This document shows, one piece after another, positions 6,070-7,601 of a stretch of 7,601 bases of DNA. The stretch's first letter is position 1. Each line of letters begins with the position of its first letter. Below the pieces are notes generated by a model. The model was not told the DNA's origin. It did not search any database and was given only the letters and a program-made list of their open reading frames with translations. The stretch spans positions 1 to 7,601 of the forward strand of contig JBATRZ010000051.1 in the NCBI GenBank assembly GCA_049292975.1, read 5' to 3'. Made by a program: the position numbers and the translations under genes. The DNA is from JBGSWE01 sp049292975. Lineage in GTDB: Bacteria > Patescibacteriota > Saccharimonadia > Saccharimonadales > JACDBH01.

Positions 6070-6186
6070 ACAAAAAAACACCGTATCAGAGAAAAGGCAT
6101 GGATAGCATTGCATTACAAGGTAATGGGGGTAAGGCGGGAGTTTCTAAGGTGTAATTTACGAAACTTGCAAAAATCTTCATCTGTT

Positions 6187-6222
6187 AAGGGTCGGACCCT
6201 TTGGCTCTAAACGCTTTGGCTC
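6187..6222. repeat. Palindrome joined to a 9-nt direct repeat
   Basis: AAGGGTC (6187-6193) and GACCCTT (6195-6201) form a perfect 7-1-7 palindrome. CTTTGGCTC occurs twice right after it (6199-6207 and 6214-6222, period 15), the first copy overlapping the palindrome. This lies behind the methyltransferase stop at 6264. On the minus strand the hairpin is followed only after several bases by TTTTT, so it is at best a weak terminator. It could also be a remnant of a REP-like element. Confidence 0.45.
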
Positions 6223-6263
6223 CCATAGGCAAAGAATTATGCCTCTAACTCAAAGTGTCGTGA

Positions 6264-7445
6264 TTATTTTGCTGCCTTTTTGTGCTGAATAAATATTCTA
6301 TCGTAGGTTCTTTTGTTATTGATTAAAGTACAGCCCCCTCTATCTTCGGGATTTTTCTGGTATTTTAATCTTTCCAAAACATCTTTTGGAGCCGATGCGC
6401 GCGTATTTCCGCTGGCTTGCCAAATGATTTCAAACTGTTCTGGTGAATATTTGTCGAGAAAACTAATTGGAACGCCCATCACTCCAGCATAATCATTTGG
6501 GATAGCGCTCGCAAACGGGACATCAATTGCATCGTAATTATCGTAACGGTCATAAGCTGTCTTACCCGCCATTTTCTTGTTAAACTTCAGATTGTCCGCC
6601 GTGGTCATAAGTCCCAGCGGCTGGTGGCGGCGGCCGTGCTCGAGGTTTGTAAACCAACAAACTCCAGGAACTCGGTTTACGGCCATACCATCTCGTATAC
6701 GTTCAAATTTGTAGGTACTCGCATACTGAAAACCATCTGGAACATGAAAATACATTCCGGTATTAAAGTTAGTAGCACCTATCCATAATTTATTATTTTG
6801 TATCTGCGGAAATATCTCTTTGTATTTTATGGCGTTCATATTACCAATAACCACAAACTTTTTGTCGTAGTCAATCAGCTGCTTGATGTACTCGCGGAAC
6901 AAACTGAACGGCGGATTAGTAACCACAATGTCGGCTTGCTTGAGCAGTTCGATGCATTCCGGGCTTCGGAAGTCACCGTCGCCTTTGAGTGCCTGCCACT
7001 CGTTGTGCTGATTTGCTTTGAGCTGCTCGGCTATGTCCTGCAGGGTAAAGGCGCCGTCTTGGTTGATGTCGCCGACTTCGTTGATGATAAAGCGGTTGGC
7101 CGTTACTTTGGGGCGGCCTTTGGGGGTGTCTGGCGCGCTTATGACTATGTCTTCGTACTCTGGTATAAGAGAGGCTTGCAGTATTAGCTCCGTATTGGCA
7201 ACAGGTGATGGCTTGTAGCTGGTAGTGATAAGCCGTTTTAAGCCCAGGCGCTTGAAGTTCAGTACAAAATACTTAAAGAAGTTGCTTTCAAACGGATCAT
7301 CGCAGTTGCAGTAGACTACCTTGCCGCGGAATGTATCGGGGTTGTACTCCAGATAGGCTTCTATCTCTTTCTGAATGTCATTGAATTGGGTATAGAACTC
7401 GTCGTTCTTGGCCTTTTTGGCCGCCCCAAGGTTGCTATTAGCCAT
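6264..7445 (-). CDS. EcoRI-family adenine-specific DNA methyltransferase
   Basis: Predicted 393 aa, longer than the 326 aa of M.EcoRI but within what I expect for related proteins. The catalytic motif of N6-adenine methyltransferases is NPPF at 177-180 (in VTNPPFSLF). The family-typical CNCDDPFESNFFKYF segment is at 46-60, followed by conserved GDGDFRSPECIELLKQAD just before NPPF. It would transfer a methyl group from S-adenosylmethionine to adenine in DNA; family members recognise GAATTC or related sites, but the exact site cannot be told here. Residues 126-137 (DINQDGAFTLQD) have the spacing of an EF-hand or dockerin-like calcium loop. The start has a good Shine-Dalgarno (AGGAG, 5-nt spacing), unlike the neighbouring genes, and the gene looks more AT-rich than they are, both consistent with transfer. 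No restriction endonuclease gene is in the window, so it is an orphan or its partner lies to the right. Confidence 0.93.
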   Translation of the reverse strand: MANSNLGAAKKAKNDEFYTQFNDIQKEIEAYLEYNPDTFRGKVVYCNCDDPFESNFFKYFVLNFKRLGLKRLITTSYKPSPVANTELILQASLIPEYEDIVISAPDTPKGRPKVTANRFIINEVGDINQDGAFTLQDIAEQLKANQHNEWQALKGDGDFRSPECIELLKQADIVVTNPPFSLFREYIKQLIDYDKKFVVIGNMNAIKYKEIFPQIQNNKLWIGATNFNTGMYFHVPDGFQYASTYKFERIRDGMAVNRVPGVCWFTNLEHGRRHQPLGLMTTADNLKFNKKMAGKTAYDRYDNYDAIDVPFASAIPNDYAGVMGVPISFLDKYSPEQFEIIWQASGNTRASAPKDVLERLKYQKNPEDRGGCTLINNKRTYDRIFIQHKKAAK

Positions 7446-7450
7446 TCTTG

Positions 7451-7455
7451 CTCCT
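7451..7455 (-). promoter_or_regulatory. Shine-Dalgarno of the methyltransferase
   Basis: AGGAG on the minus strand ends 5 nt before the ATG at 7445. It fixes the start choice and contrasts with the surface and dehydrogenase genes, which lack one. Confidence 0.75.
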
Positions 7456-7467
7456 AAAGTTACCCTT

Positions 7468-7496
7468 ATTCTAGCCTTGTTTTATCAGGTTCGCCA
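7468..7496 (-). promoter_or_regulatory. Probable methyltransferase promoter
   Basis: TAGAAT (7468-7473) fits a -10 box and would start transcription near 7461, giving a short leader that carries the Shine-Dalgarno. The matching -35, TGGCGA (7491-7496) at a 17-bp spacer, is weak (three of six) and lies inside the 15-bp palindrome, which suggests activation or repression by a bound protein. Confidence 0.4.
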
Positions 7497-7503
7497 GGCG
7501 AAC
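7489..7503. promoter_or_regulatory. 15-bp palindrome over the -35 of the methyltransferase promoter
   Basis: GTTCGCC (7489-7495) and GGCGAAC (7497-7503) are perfect inverted repeats around one base. The position over the predicted -35 is typical of an operator for a dimeric regulator. No regulator gene is visible in the window. Confidence 0.5.
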
Positions 7504-7541
7504 GCAGGATAATACTCCGTATAACTAACCGCACCAGTGAC

Positions 7542-7575
7542 TGTACAAGGTTCAACCTTGTACAAGCCGTGTACA
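7542..7575. promoter_or_regulatory. 23-bp palindrome with a third TGTACA half-site
   Basis: TGTACAAGGTT (7542-7552) and AACCTTGTACA (7554-7564) form a perfect 11-1-11 palindrome. A further TGTACA lies at 7570-7575, so TGTACA occurs three times in 34 bases (start-to-start distances 17 and 11). This suggests an operator with an extra half-site, placed about 100 bp upstream of the methyltransferase start and perhaps serving a gene beyond the right edge. There is no U-run directly after the stem on either strand. Confidence 0.5.
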
Positions 7576-7601
7576 GCTTTTTCATAAAATCGGCGTAATA
7601 C

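Noticed and set aside
5512..6210. A 232-codon plus-strand open frame across the dehydrogenase.
   Set aside because: The minus strand encodes a complete SDR enzyme with all catalytic residues. The opposite frame is a GC-driven shadow without a ribosome binding site or recognisable domain.
1342..7445. Possible recoding of TGA as Gly or Trp, as in some Patescibacteria lineages.
   Set aside because: All genes read through completely with the standard code, use TGG for Trp and need no in-frame TGA. The lack of TGA stops in five genes is too few to argue for recoding.
7489..7503. The palindrome with GTTCG and CGAAC considered as a LexA (SOS) box.
   Set aside because: The Gram-positive LexA box has CGAAC first and GTTCG second around four bases; here the half-sites are in the opposite order around five bases.

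Overview
This window looks like part of a chromosome of a Candidate Phyla Radiation (Patescibacteria) bacterium, possibly Saccharibacteria. The reasons are the style of the surface proteins (fibre-like and beta-strand-repeat proteins with Lys-rich N-terminal membrane segments), the mixture of genes with and without Shine-Dalgarno sites, and an EcoRI-family adenine methyltransferase of a type I associate with such genomes. This is inference from protein style, not from a marker gene. The standard genetic code reads cleanly. The five complete genes end in TAA or TAG, never TGA, but they do not need TGA recoding.

All convincing genes are on the minus strand, so transcription runs from high to low coordinates. 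From right to left: (i) 7446-7601, a regulatory stretch with two perfect palindromes; (ii) 6264-7445, an EcoRI-family N6-adenine DNA methyltransferase with a canonical Shine-Dalgarno; (iii) 6058-6263, an intergenic stretch with a palindrome and a direct repeat; (iv) 5278-6057, a classical short-chain dehydrogenase; (v) 5101-5277, an intergenic stretch holding two back-to-back promoters, one for the surface genes and one consensus-like promoter pointing the other way into the 3' end of the dehydrogenase; (vi) 1-5100, four consecutive secreted or membrane-anchored surface proteins.

The four surface genes are the main interest. Two homologous proteins, 356 and 311 aa, share one plan: signal peptide, Ig-like domain resembling DUF916 (WxL-locus) proteins, an NTGNIH motif, a C-terminal membrane helix and a short basic tail. 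Their genes overlap by 11 nt. After a 164-bp gap with its own extended -10 promoter come a 532-aa fibre-like protein (tail-fibre-type head domain, beta-rich shaft, Cys-containing C-terminal domain) and, 3 nt later, a protein of at least 446 aa built of repeats of about 52 residues that look like beta-propeller blades. The last protein runs off the left edge. I infer a cell-surface attachment or adhesin module in which membrane-anchored Ig proteins hold or present a fibre and a propeller protein. That function is not proven by the sequence.

The dehydrogenase and the methyltransferase show no obvious functional tie to the surface genes. No restriction endonuclease gene is visible for the methyltransferase. 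No rRNA, tRNA, CRISPR array, insertion sequence or convincing intrinsic terminator was seen, and no gene-free stretch exceeds 300 bases.
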